A DNA stretch of 64,000 nt from Collybiopsis luxurians FD-317 M1 (GCA_000827265.1 KN834756.1:708389-772388), one strand, 5' to 3'. Shown: positions 1-12,629, numbered from the stretch's first letter. Notes: a model not told the origin generated them from the sequence alone. Made by a program: numbers and translations.

Positions 1-985
1 GGCTATAGCTCTCGGAGAAGATGGACGGTCAGTTTGTTTGAGTAATGGTAAAATGATCAAAGCGTCTGCGATCGTGCTTGCGACGGGATACGAGTCTTCT
101 TGGAAGGATTTGTTTGATGGTACGTATGTTCACCCACCTACTTCAAATCTTTCCATGAACTCTCCCGATGTGTTCGTCTCGCTTACTCACGTCCCTAATA
201 TAGTTCAAACGATCAACCAAATTGGCCTTGGGAAGTATCCTCCGCAGTACGTACCCCTTGATGCATATGATGAAGAGTGGAACGGATATACTTCGTTGAG
301 AAATCCGCCTCCCGCACCCGCGTCAGTTATCTCTTATTGGTCGTATGATTCCGTTATGATATTCATTACTCCTTTCATTCATCGTTCTAGGACAAACCAA
401 CAATGGATGAGCTGCATTTATCGGGGAATTGTCCCAGCGAGGAGTATATTCAAAAGGGACTTGGTTATAAACGGGGCCGTGGTAAGTCTTGCGCGCCATG
501 AGCAACTCTCCTCAATCTAACTCTTATGACCAAGTTCTCGACGAACAATGGCTATGTTTTTGAAACCACTGCCCATTGGATATCTTCATACTTCCTTGAA
601 GACACTTTCCTGCAATTACCAGCTACAGTCAAGAACGCGATCGAGGATACGGAGCGTACGTCTGCATGGCTAAGAAAGAGGTACCCAGATATGCTGCATT
701 GGACAAACGAGAGTCACAGTAGTGATATTCAGTTTTGGAGGTGAGAATCTTTGTAATTGTGCCCATATCTCTCGCTCTTGGTTGATCGTTACCCGCATTC
801 GCTTTTGTACGAATCACAGCTGGCCCCAATACACCGATGACCTACTCCGAGATATGGGTCTTTCCTATGGGAGAGCTAGGACGGGAGGAAATGCATTGAC
901 GTGGCTATTTAAGCCGATAGAGATGGACACGATTAAGGAACTGGGAAGGGAAAGGGCTACTTTACGGATGAAATATAACCCCTGA
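1..985 (+). CDS. Flavin-containing monooxygenase-like protein, 3' part
   Basis: C-terminal part of a fungal FAD/NADPH-dependent monooxygenase; the gene enters from the left edge, open in frame 2. Suggested exons: 1-119, 204-321, 391-481, 535-740 and 820-985, all GT-AG introns. The motif ATGYESSWKDLFD resembles the ATG-containing segment that follows the NADPH-binding domain in FMO/Baeyer-Villiger-type enzymes. Downstream come EWNGYTSLRNPPP, SCIYRGIVPAR, NNGYVFETTAHWISSYF and WPQYTDDLLRDMG, a series I associate with fungal dimethylaniline-monooxygenase-like proteins. The N-terminal Rossmann motif GxGxxG lies outside the window, so the substrate cannot be judged. The protein ends at a TGA at 983-985. 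Splicing out the intron at 535 joins the two open frames exactly, which supports the model. Confidence 0.8.
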
Positions 986-1907
986 GAAACGGTTTTCTCG
1001 ACTGTATGCAGATTTGGAGAACGCAAGCTTTGCGTTAGGGGAGTGCTTGCCATTCTAATCGTATTATTGTATTTAATTGAATGATGTACGTAGCTTAGTC
1101 GACTGTCAATAATAGCCTATGTCAGTCAAAAATCGAAATAGGCAAGGTCAAAGCTTAAGTTATCGCTGCTGTTTCCGTCACCGGCAATCCAACAGCATGC
1201 GAATTTCTGAAAGTGCATATGCCCGTATGTGATTCTAGCTGGAGTCGGCATCAATGGCCACCATCTCCCTTATGACTTCCAGTTGTCAAAAATGTGCCTT
1301 TTAGAACATATGCCGAGCGAATTCTGGGCTTCTCCTTATATAATATACCGGTTCCACAACCTGCGTAGCACGTAGGCACAAACTCAATACCTCGGCTCCT
1401 TCGCTCCTGGAATCGGTTGGTCATAAGCCGCGATAGGTCCAACTAGTTGCCAAGTTCCATTCAAAAGCGCGATAAAACACCCGTAACAGGATGCCGCATG
1501 ACGCGGGTTCGCACAATTCTGTGGGTTTTTATACCTTTTTTTGCTAACCATGTGCAAAAGCTTGTCAATCCGTAGTATTTATGTGGGAATTACCAATGAT
1601 AAGCCATTTATAATCTCCAATTTTTTCTCGCGGCGCAATCGAAAGACCCCAACTTACCTCGAATCGGGAAGCGCGCCAGGGGAGTAGAGCATACGGCATT
1701 CACGCGAAATAAATAAGCTTATCTGGGAAGTACGTATTTCCTGAGTGGAGAAGTTCAATTGAAACTAGGTAGAGACAATAGTGGGACAACATTGCGCAAT
1801 TCCATCACCGAACGACGACATCGGAGATGTGGAGATGTTCTATTTGAGAAACCATTGGATTGTGTCAGTACGCGCTCTACAGAACTATAGGTTGAACACC
1901 CATAGCT
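986..1907. promoter_or_regulatory. Intergenic region upstream of first MFS permease
   Basis: No gene is seen. The segment holds the 3' flank of the monooxygenase and the promoter of the first permease. Its right end, around 1772-1820, is nearly the same as 4832-4880 upstream of the second permease (shared core GTGGGACAACATTGCGCAAT). The tandem duplication therefore included promoter DNA. Confidence 0.5.
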
Positions 1908-4083
1908 ATGATGAACTCCCAGGAGCTCGAGAGTGGCAACCGAACTCCTGCTGTTTCAAATATCCATGAAGTGCAGGAGAAGGAGAGCAGTGATGAGGAG
2001 TCGAAGAGGATTCCTGAATCAATACCCGACCAATCTTACACTTTTGACGATGCCACAAGAACTGGAACCTCTATTCGCTCCGATAATCCATTCTTTATTC
2101 CTCATCTTGTCTACACGCGGGAAGAAGAGGCCAAAGTCATCCGGACTTTGGATACGAGACTCTTTCCATGGGTTCTCCTCACCACTTTCGTGTTGAACAT
2201 GGACCGAACGAATTTATCGAATGCGATTACGGATAATCTTCCAGCAGACTTAGGGTTCAACACGAATACAGTAAATCTCGGAACGGCGATTTATTCAGTT
2301 TTATTCAGTTTGGCTTGTTTGAATGGGGCTATCGTATGCAAGATTGTCCATCCTGCGAGATGTGAGTCGAGTTGGTCTTACTGCAGCTAATCCCGTTCAT
2401 GAGTGACTACCTTTAGGGATACCTTTTTCGATGTTTTGCTGGGGTCTCGTCACTATGTCCCACGCACTCATTAAAGATAGAGGCGGTTATTTGACTGGTG
2501 AGCAAAATTTCGATTCGAAGTCTGTTGATCATGAATCCAATATTCTCTAGTTCGATGTAGTACGTGACCGCGTCGTTCTAACAACTTTAGGAATGATATC
2601 TTGCTCATTCCCTGACCAGTGATAGCCATAACTGAGGGCGGGGTTATTCCTGCAACCCTTATCTATCTGGGTTCCTTCTACCGTGGTACAGAGCTTGCTA
2701 CGCGACTTGCCTGGTTCTGGGGTGTACAGACCATTGCGAGCGCAGTGAGTGGATTAATGGCGAGTGGGCTATTGCAGCTGCGCGGCGTCTCAGGGCTGGA
2801 GGGTTGGAAGTGGCTTTTTTTGGTAGACGGTATAATTACCGTTATCGTTTCGGTGCTTACATGGTGGGTCCTCTCTGAGTGGTTTGACTAGTAAATTATT
2901 TATTTGGGAGAAATTAGGTTCTATCTTCCTAGAAATGCCACACGTACGAAGGGAGGAATCCGTGGGTGGAAACCATGGTTCAATGAGAAAGAAGTTCGGA
3001 TTGCCGTTACCCGAATTGTCCGCGACGATCCTTCGAAACGTGTTTACGAGTACGTGATTCCACCGCAAGCTCAGGCGCTGATGGCTGAATTTTACTACGA
3101 AGGCAACGTGTGCATTGGTGTGACATTAAGGACGCTGCTACTGATCTCGGACTATGGGGACATCTTTTCATCACTGCCTTCTCGCTTACCCCGACCAATC
3201 CTCTGCAGATTTGTACGCAAAGTTCTGTTTGTGTCCGATGCGCTGCTCAACAAGTCTTCCCAGATCTCCCTTCCGTCATCAAATCTTTCAACTTTTCCGT
3301 CTTCGCGGCTAATGCTCTCACAGCCCCTCCTTACATATTGCAATGCTGCACTACTGTTGTACTTATATGGCATTCGGATAAGGTTCGTGAACGTGGCTTT
3401 CATGGAGCATTTGGAGGCAAGCTATTCCTCAATATAACTGGAAACATGCGACGTCGGCTAACAAGGATATAACTTTAGTGGCATGGCAACTAGTTGGATG
3501 GATTCTGCTTCGTTTTCTTCCTTCAAATGCGAGCAGAGGAGTCAAGTAAGAGATTTTGTCAGATTGGTACGATATGACATTGACTCGCTTCTGATCAGAT
3601 ATTTCGCCGCACTTGTTGTGGCTTGTTGGCCTTATATTCATCCTTTAAATATCGCCTGGATGTCTGAAAACACTGGGCAAGTTCGATTGTGGCTCTGGCC
3701 TTGCTAAGACTCTAAGACAATGTATAGGAGCATTGGGAAGCGAACGCTAGCTTCAGGAAGTGTTATTTTTGCTGGGAATATCTACGGAGGTTCGTTCGAA
3801 GATCGCTGCTATTATTCGAGGCACTTACTTTTTATTATCAGTTTGGGCATCACAAATCTATCAAGCCAAGGATGCACCAGACTATCGGACGGGAAATACT
3901 ATCAATATTGTATTCGCTGGAGTCACTGTCTGCCTATGGTTCATTCAGAAACTGTATTACAAGTACCGCAATCAACGCAATGCTGAACAGTACTCAAAGA
4001 TGAGCGAGGATGACAGACGGAAGGAAGACCTAGCGTCGGAGGCAAAAGGAAATAGAAGTTTGACGTTCAAATTCACAATGTAG
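1908..4083 (+). CDS. MFS transporter, allantoate/nicotinate permease family (copy 1)
   Basis: Predicted 540-aa plasma-membrane permease of the major facilitator superfamily, anion:cation symporter branch (fungal Dal5/Tna1-like). Exons: 1908-2361, 2417-2497, 2620-2863, 2918-3049, 3103-3212, 3264-3416, 3479-3545, 3599-3676, 3728-3789, 3842-4083; total 1623 nt, in frame. A polar N-terminus of about 80 residues precedes DTRLFPWVLLTTFVLNMDRT, the typical first membrane segment and MDR(T/A)N motif. Later hydrophobic segments include ITEGGVIPATLIYLGSFYR, and the tail ends KGNRSLTFKF. All ten exon lengths equal those of the neighbour at 4953. Two introns (after 3416 and after 3676) begin with GC instead of GT. 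Substrate is not decidable from sequence. The start was chosen because its context matches the neighbour's ATG; a second ATG follows at 1911. Confidence 0.88.
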
Positions 4084-4952
4084 ACATCTTGTTGAAATGA
4101 TTAAATGTATAAAAACTGTGTATGTAGTATACAATCAAAACAAGGATTCGAGGGATGGGTACTTCCATCCCGTATGTTTAAGGTCATGGATACGATAATA
4201 TGAAGCTGGAGTTTGGCGTTCCCGTTTTGTATATGCTTCCTTCATATATGCTATTATTCCGTATACGCAGGTATCTTGAATTCAGGTCAGCTATGTATGC
4301 CATTTATACGTGTCATTTAACAAACAAAATAGGCAATGCCAAAGCTGAACTTATCGAATCCTCACTTACACTGATTTGAAGGCATGCAGGATTCTACGGC
4401 TGAAAAGTCGCTCATAGGATGACCCTGACTATAAATTATTCTGCGCTTCCATCTTCGGTCGTTTCTCATTTCTTTCCGGTGTAACTTGAAAGCAAACGCT
4501 ACGAGCTCATGATTCTCTCTGAGCACAGTTGTAATGCAGCGTACAGCACTCGGAACAGGAAGCCGCATGACGTGAGTCCCGCATTTCTGTGCTCCAGCCA
4601 TAATTCATTCCTAAGTAACGAAACAGATCTGCTGTTCTGATGAGAAATTGCCATTCCAGAAAATAATCTGCCACGCATAGTATTTAGAACAGCACTAGCT
4701 CAAGCTGATTACCTCGGACTAGAAAGAGGCCTGTGTGCGCGTGCACGAGCAGAAATTCCGTCTGAACTCGAGACATGTGGAGATACTGTAGGTTCCCTCG
4801 CTAAGTAGAGAAAATTGATGGAGGCGGGTAGAGAACAACAGTGGGACAACATTGCGCAATCTCATCACCGAACGACGACATTTGAGAAGTAATTATTAGA
4901 CAGTGCAAGAACGCATGGTCCCAATCCCGGCTTGGATTGGAACCCGATAGCT
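4084..4952. promoter_or_regulatory. Intergenic region upstream of second MFS permease
   Basis: No gene is seen. Pieces align with 1100-1907: the AATAGGCAA / CAAAGCT area near 4320-4360 and the conserved block at 4832-4880. It is probably the promoter of the second permease copy, inherited in the same tandem duplication and since diverged outside the proximal block. Confidence 0.5.
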
Positions 4953-7145
4953 ATGTTGAACTCCCAGGAGCTCGAGAGTGACAGTCAACCTCCAGCCGTG
5001 GCTAATATTCGAGACATGCAAGAGAAGGAAAGCAGCATCGAGGATTCGAAGAAGATTTCAGACTCCCCTGCTGATCAATCTTACATCTTAGACGATGCCA
5101 CAAGAACTGGGACCTCTATTCGCTCTGATAACCCTTTCTTTATCCCTCACCTAGCCTATACGCGGGAGGAAGAGGCCAGAATCATCCGAATTTTGGATAC
5201 GAGATTGTTTCCGTGGGTTCTCCTCACCACTTTTGTGCTGAACATGGATAGAACAAACTTGTCGAATGCGATCTCGGACAATCTGCCGGCCGACTTGGGG
5301 TTTAACACGAATACAGTGAATGTCGGAACGGCAATATATTCGGTTTTGTTCAGCTTGGCCTGTTTGAATGGGGCAGTAGTGTGCAAAATTGTTCATCCTG
5401 CCAGATGTGAGTTGAACGAGTAACTCATTTATTTCAACTTTTTACCCTCGAATTTAGTTATTCCTTTTACAATGTTCTGCTGGGGTCTCGTCACCATGTC
5501 CCATGCACTCATTAAAGATAGACGCGGCTATCTGACTGGTACGCATAACCTCTCAAGTCTTTTGATCGAAGAACAAATTCACTCGAATATTCTCCAGTTC
5601 GGTCCAGTACGTGACCTTAACTGTTCCGCAAAACCCACACTGATATATTACTTGTTCCTCTATCCAGTGATAGCCATAACCGAAGGTGGGGTCATTCCAG
5701 CCACTCTCATATATCTGGGCTCTTTCTACCGTGGCACAGAGCTTGCTACGCGACTCGCTTGGTTTTGGGGTGTACAAACCATTGCGAGTGCAGTGAGTGG
5801 ACTAATGGCGAGTGGACTCTTGCAGCTGCGAGGTGTCTCAGGATTAGAGGGGTGGAAGTGGTTATTCTTGATCGACGGCATTATTACCATTGTTGTTTCA
5901 CTTCTTACATGGTAGGTGGTTTCTGAGCGGTATGACTAGTAGACTTGCTCATCAAGGTCGCTGGATGATAAAGGTTCTATCTCCCTCGGAATGCCACACG
6001 TACGAACGGTGGGATTCGTGGATGGAAACCGTGGTTTAGCGAAAGAGAAGTCCGTATTGCTGTGACGCGTATTGTCCGTGATGATCCTTCGAAGCGTGTT
6101 TATGAGTGCGTATTTTCATCAACGATGCGCTAATCGACTTTCCACTTATTCTTGGACTCATCATGTAGGCAACGCGTGCACTGGGGAGATATCAAAGACA
6201 CTTCGACTGACCTTGGTTTATGGGGACATCTTCTCATTACCATTATCTCGCTCACGCCGACAAACCCACTTCAGATTTGTAGACTATCTTTTATATGCGC
6301 TAAACACCTTTTGAACACTCCCCCGCAGATCTCCCATCTGTCATCAAATCTTTCGACTTCTCTGTTTTCGCGGCCAACGCACTTACAGCGCCTCCTTATG
6401 TCCTACAATGCTGCACTACCGTACTAGTCATCTGGCACTCGGATAAGGTTCGTGAACGGGGCTTTCACGGAGCATTTGCTGGTAAGTTTTTCATCCGCAT
6501 TAATTCAATAATTTAAGCTCTGGGATTAGCAACATGGCAGCTAGTTGGATGGTTTTTGCTTCGCTTTCTTCCTTCGGATGCAAGCAAGGGAGTTAGGTGA
6601 GGAGGGATATCGAAACAATGCGATGTGAAGCATATTGACTTTTTCGCTGAATCAGATATTTTGCTGCACTTTTCGTAGCTGCCTGGCCTTTAACGCATCC
6701 TTTGAACATCGCCTGGATGTCCGAAAACACAGGGTAAGTTTTGTTCCATCTGCGTAGCTTGCTGTAACGATGAGATGATGTACAGGAGCATTGGAAAGCG
6801 CACACTGGCTTCTGGCAGTGTTATATTCGCTGCAAATATATACGGAGGTCAGTGTGACAGTTCGAAGGAGGTTAAAATCACCACTCTAAGTTTATGCTTT
6901 TAGTTTGGGCCTCACAGATTTATCAGGCGAAGGATGCGCCACTCTACCGCACGGGAAACACTATCAATATTGTGTTCGCCGGAATTGCTCTCTGCTTATG
7001 GTTCGTTCAAAAGTCATACTACAAGCTCCTCAATCACCAAAAGGCTGAAGTATACTCTAAAATGAGCGACGTTGAGAAGAAACAGGAGGATTTAACTACA
7101 GAGGCGAAAGGCAATAAGAGCTTGACATTCAGATTTACAACGTAG
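4953..7145 (+). CDS. MFS transporter, allantoate/nicotinate permease family (copy 2)
   Basis: Paralogue of the preceding permease, also 540 aa. Exons: 4953-5406, 5458-5538, 5668-5911, 5974-6105, 6169-6278, 6329-6481, 6530-6596, 6656-6733, 6786-6847, 6904-7145; each exon has exactly the same length as in copy 1. The first membrane segment and NMDRTNLSNAI are kept, as are EGGVIPATLIYLGSFYRGTE, WHSDKVRERGFHGAF and HPLNIAWMSENTG. The C-terminus is EAKGNKSLTFRFT. All ten introns' splice sites read as GT-AG here. An upstream TTG-initiated extension from 4932 is possible in frame but the ATG at 4953 matches copy 1. The stop lies 47 bp from the stop of the convergent esterase gene, so the two transcripts probably overlap in their 3' UTRs. 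Confidence 0.88.
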
Positions 7146-7192
7146 TTTTTCGAATGGGCCACCGCATACACATGGGTATGAATTGTGTACTC

Positions 7193-8882
7193 TCAAGCTG
7201 GGGTAGCCCATGAAGGCTCAGGTCTTAATCCCCACTGTATAAGCCAATCCGTGAATTTTTTAGCTATCTTCTGGTGGCCTGACACGGTCGGGTGTTGGTT
7301 GCTTGCCACACTATCAGCTGAGTTGAACGCAGACATTCAATTCGTCACTCACTCAGGAAAGACATCATCCCAGGTCACCCAACCTGTGGTGTTAACGAGG
7401 AAAACTTGTTCATCTCCGACTTTATGTCTGAATAATAATAAACAGGTATCTATCTTAGTCAACGGACATCTGCTCACCTTTGTTCTACGATGATTTGATA
7501 CTGCCCTTGATAATATTGGCTAATACTTCCATCGGCGTTTGGCCAGCCCCACTGTGTATCGACGCTGAGTGATAAAGTCGACACGTCCATCAACTTGGTA
7601 ATACTTACAGGCGTGAATACAAAGATCGGCTGATGTGGATATAGTGTGCGAAGGTGGATCAAGAAATTGGTGTATACCTTCTTGGGTCAAAATCTCATCA
7701 GCATTAGGAAAAATAGAACTGACTTGGATGAATTCCGTATCAGATACATTCTGTGAAGCGTCATTCGCTCTAGCAATAACCACAGGAATCAGTGCTCTGC
7801 TCAAAATGGTAGGGTCAAAGCAGGATATTTCTTACCCAATATGGATGACAATATGCGTAGGCGGAGGCTGATCTCGGCGGAAATTCCACGGCGTCGTAAA
7901 GTTGTGATCTGTAGTATAAAAGTAACCAGTGTCTTCTGTCTATGACACAGAAAACGTAGGCTTTTTAATGAGCAAGATCCAGTGAATATACGTACTCTAA
8001 AAAACTGAAAAGACACTCCGTGCTCATTCCCGAAGGACACGATGTCCTGCAAGTGAAGATTCGAGAAGAGAAATGCATTAAAAAAATGTGAACCTTATGG
8101 ATAACAGAGTGCTATCAGATATTACCGTCAAAGCTGCACCAGGCTGAGCATTGACGTTGTGTTCAGCTTTGAAATGCTCCCCTGTGAGGAAAGGCCATGC
8201 CTGATCGACTCCCTCTGGCAAAAATTGACCCTTGAAATAGTTTTCAGACACGATTATGAGAACGCTGCAACACTTACTGCTGAAAGGGAGTCGCCTATGA
8301 ATTGAAAGGCGAGTTTCGATGGCGTATATGACAGAAGCGTCGCATCCTGTACTCCGTCCGACCTGGTGAGTCCGAAGTTCCCATAAAGCATTGTAAATAC
8401 ACACATGGTTAAGCAATATACGTTCAAGATTAATCCGATTGTTCTGCCAACCCTCAACATTCAGACGGATAATCGAGGCAGATTCTCCTTCGGCTTGCTT
8501 GGAAGTAATCGCCGTCGGCCCGACGATACTGTTCAAACCCTGGGAGACATTGACCGTCGTGAAATTGTCGTAGTTAAGCGAGACTCCAACGGAAACCAGA
8601 GGGGCAGTTGTATGAACCCCCAAGTTTATTGACAGCGTTTTCAGGTTTTGGACATGCAACTTAAAGCCAGAGCCAGCCCTGTGAAAGTTGCAGAAGAGGG
8701 AGAGGATGAGAGGATGACACGGACCACCAGGTTCCAGGCGATTCATCCCACCGTCCATGAAAGTGTATGCGAGGGTCGTCATTTCTGATGATTAAATCTG
8801 AGGATGTATTGCTCATGGATACGCTTTGTGCAGAGCAGCATACCATGGCCTCAAGAATTAGGAATATGATCGACGACTTCAT
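7193..8882 (-). CDS. Secreted SGNH/GDSL hydrolase, CE2-like esterase
   Basis: Predicted 383-aa secreted serine esterase. Exons on the minus strand, 5' to 3': 8882-8725, 8678-8403, 8362-8278, 8230-8126, 8046-7996, 7939-7836, 7769-7724, 7677-7609, 7551-7478, 7427-7353, 7301-7193; sum 1152 nt, in frame. The start MKSSIIFLILEAMVCCSA is a signal peptide. An N-terminal part with FHGRWDE is like the beta-sandwich of carbohydrate esterase family 2. The catalytic block GDSLSAG gives the serine nucleophile, HIGAND is the block with the oxyanion Asn, and DNQHP near the C-terminus gives Asp and His. WGWPNADG and NTTGWVTWDD are further conserved parts. Likely a deacetylase of plant or fungal polysaccharide, but the substrate is inferred. 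The intron 8363-8402 is only 40 nt, so that junction is the weakest. Confidence 0.85.
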
Positions 8883-9101
8883 CAAGAACAAAAGTTTTTA
8901 GCGGTCTGTCCTCACTATATAAACTAGCTATTGTAGATCACAAGCCCAGTTCCTGCCGATAATCTTCCGAGAATAGCCCTCAAGCACCTCAAAGGTTCTC
9001 ACTCCTGCGTGTCGAGCCTCAGGATTACATGATCGGACCGTACAAATATAGATTATACAAAGTCAAGTGCGGATTCTGTACGCAGAGAGGAACAATCACA
9101 T
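8883..9101. promoter_or_regulatory. Short intergenic region between esterase and amino-acid permease
   Basis: About 220 bp holding the promoter of the minus-strand esterase and the 3' flank of the permease. The string ACTATATAAAC at 8913-8923 (reverse GTTTATATAGT) lies about 35 bp upstream of the esterase ATG and could be its TATA box. Confidence 0.4.
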
Positions 9102-11691
9102 TTATTCGGCACTCTTCTCCTCAATGTTTGTATCACTCGACGAGGTGGAATCGTCAGGGACAGGAGGTCCTTGATAATGGTATCGCCCGTCTGACATCTC
9201 GTGAGCTGAATGCAAAAAAAATGAATACCAGTGCACTTACTGATGAGATACCAGATGGCACTAATCAGACCAAACCCTACAAATACTACTGAAGCGTAAT
9301 CTGCCAAAGATGATGGAATAAGGAGCAATCATACGAAGGAACGGAAAGGCTCATACTCATCGAAGATCTGGTGACCGGTATAACCGCTGGCATAGAGAAC
9401 AACACCATCTCAAAAGAGACCCACAACACCGCGGTTACATTGATAACAGTTCCCCAACTGCCCAATGAATAAGGGGAATCCATAACAGCTTCTCGCCTGT
9501 TAAGTAAAGATATAAAGACTGGCATTGCGTAACTTGCTCCAAGACACATTACCGCCACGCCAACAAAGGCGTTAAAGGCGGCCGTAGATCCAAGATAGAT
9601 AAGTCCGAGAAGAAGCTGGATTGTTGTCGACAAGATGTATCCATTGACTGGCACAGGAACGCCTCCGGATGCAGTACTCGAAGAGGGAGAAAAGAGACGT
9701 AGAGTGTTTACACGGGAGAAGATATTATGCAATGGAATGGCTCTATCTCGAGCAAAAGCCCAAGTAGCACGAGATGCGGCACAACAAATAGAAATAGCGC
9801 AAAACATGCCAATCCCAAAGACTCACCGGAGGAAGTAACGAAAAACGATTTGAGCAGGAACAAGGGAACCTCAAGACTCGCAACTCACTGATCAGCCACT
9901 AGAGCACATTGAGTATTCGTTCAGAGTAATGAAAATGTGAGACTGACTATACCGAAACCTCCTCCCTTTGAGCCCATGATCATTTCAAACATAACGCCTA
10001 TTGGCTGACCTCCCGGCACTGTTAAAAGGTTCTGCTCGTTAATTCAAGAATTTTTGTAGAAGCATACGCACCTGCCAGCAATGTAGCAATATCTGGAAGC
10101 GTAAACAATATTGGTAATAAGAAAAATACTCCCGTCAGGAATCCTATTGGTATCGACCAAGTAATGGCTCGAGGAAGCTGTTGAGTGGGGTTGTGAACTT
10201 CTTCGGCCATACTAGCGACTGCTCCAGGGAAAGACAGTGTTGGTTAACAGGTTTACTAGTCAGATATCGAGCGGGAAGTAAAAGTAAAGTCATACTCATT
10301 CCAATAGCGGCGTACGTGTAAGCTTGAGAAAATGAGGCTCAAGATGTAGCTAGATATCAATGCAAAACACACCTGGCTAAATGAAGTGAATCGTATTACA
10401 GAACTTCATGTATAAAATTATACCTCAAGTGCAACTTACTGGAAGCAATCCAATGAAAAACGACCATCCCGCAGTCCAGCCCGATGGCGAGGGATCGAAA
10501 TGACCTAGTGCAAAGGCAGCCGGCCTACGTCCCACAGCGGCTTTTGCTGAGAGGCAAACGAGAATGACTACAGGGAATCAAATAATCAGCGTATAACCAT
10601 CATACCGAGCAAAACGCTACCTCACCTATTGTACCGAGCAAGGTCCAGCAAGCGGATATAATCTAAGAATGAGGGACAGTTAAAGGATATCAAAGAGATC
10701 AAACATGCTGCGTTACATCTATTAACGGCAGGAATTCGTTGAGAAAAACGCCAATTGCCGTAGAGATGAATAGGACAGCAAGGAAGATCAAGTCTGGCAA
10801 GGGTGGGATTGCGGCGGTGAGTATATTTCAATTGAGAGCCGGGAAGCATTCCAGGAAATGTTGTACATACATGTCTGCCAAGCCGTCGCAACCCACTCTG
10901 GGTGGAAAATGCCCACTCCTGCAACGAGAAGTTGACCTGTCCCCTAAACTCAATGCAGTCAGATTGAAAACAGTTAAGATTGGACAAGTGTAACCGCACA
11001 AAGGTGACAGAGAGACTGATTGTCCACACTCCAACCATGGTAAGCCAGCCATTAATCCAACTAGCGAGTAGGCGAGATCGAGGAGACGCCAAGCGATAGC
11101 ACCAGTAGTACGCTCCTGCTGATGTAGGATATTTCGCACAAATTTCTCCAAGAGAGAGCGCAAGTGACATTGTGAACACCGATACTAGGACCCATCCTGT
11201 AATATGGCGCGAATTGAAATAGTCCAAAAAAATGCCACGCTCGATCTAAACGTACCCCAAAAGATCACCGCTGGCCCACCACCGACGAGTCCTGTAGCGA
11301 ATGGCGCTGCGAGACCGTAGGCTGCACACCTTATATGTCAATTCATTATCACTAGGAAAAGAATACGAGACGTACGGACGGCCATGATGGCTTGATTTAA
11401 ACGACAATGTGAGTTCCGGGCTTCCGGGTTAGCGATCAACATGAAAAGTTACCCAAAGTCACTAAGAGACCGTATAAGCATTTTGAACTACGACGATTCG
11501 AGTAAATCCGCTCACTGAATAGAATATGGGGTAGGCCTCGAGTCTGATTGTAGTAGAGACGATGAACTAAGCAGTCGAACCCAATCGATCACTGTGCTTA
11601 CTCTCGTCATCTCTTGTTCATAACCCAGCTTTTGCAGGCCTTCATCCGCCTTCATATCTACCTCATTTCTTCCAAGGATGTCCTTCTCCAT
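9102..11691 (-). CDS. APC-family amino-acid/GABA/choline-type permease
   Basis: Multi-intron gene for a membrane permease of the amino acid-polyamine-organocation superfamily, fungal GABA/choline-permease type. The reading starts MEKDILGRNE at 11691, followed by LGYEQEMTR. Then come PYGLAAPFATGLVGGGPA, SLGEICAKYPTSAGAYYW, SWINGWLTMVGVWTISLSV, ALGHFDPSPSGWTAGWSFF, MAEEVHNPTQQLPRAITWSI, CAISICCAASRATWAFARD, NAFVGVAVMCLGASYAMPV and NYASVVFVGFGLISAIWYL. The C-terminal exon ends DTNIEEKSAE with the stop at 9102. The conserved EEVxxP and SRxxWAFARD motifs fix the family. Between about 11400 and 11602 I could not find one clean splice path joining EMTR to AIMAVPYG, so exon 2 is unresolved or frameshifted. 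Probably imports amino acids or GABA at the plasma membrane. Confidence 0.82.
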
Positions 11692-12629
11692 TGTACCGCG
11701 TTTAATGGGAGAGATAGAGAACCGATTTCTGGGAATCCGAAGATAAATACTTGGGAAATAGAAATCACAAGACTTACTTCAGTTCGTGCGATATGAACTT
11801 ACTTAACTAAAACCTGAGATTTCTATTGGCGAGTCACTCGCGCGGCTGTATGAATGCGGTTTTGAAGGAACTTAACACCCTTATCCGCGAGAAATTAAGT
11901 AGAAGAAAAGGACTGTTCAAATGACCGGCGTTTTAGTGCGTGCGGAAAAAAAGGGAGTCGGCGGTAATCGCGTAACTCTGACCCTACAGAAGTTTAGGTG
12001 ATGAATGGAAAAAGCTTGCGGATAAAGCTTTTACCTTCTGGTACCCCGTGGTGGCGGGGCAGGATGACACTGTCAAGACGCACTGAGTCGGTTAAACAGC
12101 CGCTGTCTTGTCTTCGTGCAGGATGAATGTGACGAACCCATGAGACCAGAGCACGCCCTCTGGCCTCAAGGAACCGAAATTGACAGGAAATGATCATTGA
12201 GTGTGTATGTATGTAAAGCAAGAGTCACTGTGGACCATAGTTGCACGGAACCCGAGTAGGTAGAGCTATTGAGTTGTATAGGGAGTACCAAGAGATAGTG
12301 CTAATGGGCGCTATATCGAGAACGCAAAGAATGAATGACGAGATGAAGTGTCAGAAATGGGGAACGAAGCGAAGAAGCGAATGTGGAATCGGAAAGCATT
12401 GAGGGGCGATGTGAGATTCAATGAGAATAAACAGAACGAACAAGGTGATAGAAAGAGAGCAGAGGAACGGTGAGAGATAGGGACAGAGATAAGAGGCCAG
12501 TTATGCAGTTACGCAAAGATAAGAACAGAAATCCGCAAAAAAGGATGCTTCTTCGCCAATACGAGAAAAAAACTAGCGGACTCAGTCAGTAAGAACATCT
12601 AAGCACATCTCAAAAGCTCACCAAGATTC
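11692..12629. other. Intergenic region, NST1 3' flank and permease promoter
   Basis: About 940 bp without a recognisable gene. It lies upstream of the minus-strand permease and downstream of the minus-strand NST1 gene, so it should hold the permease promoter and the NST1 3' UTR. The part from 12300 to 12560 is purine-rich on the plus strand. Short frames here show no family signature. Confidence 0.4.

Noticed and set aside
8078..8782. 234-codon minus-strand frame as a separate protein
   Set aside because: It is the esterase exons 2 and 4 plus read-through of introns; splicing gives GDSLSAG and the full SGNH motif set.
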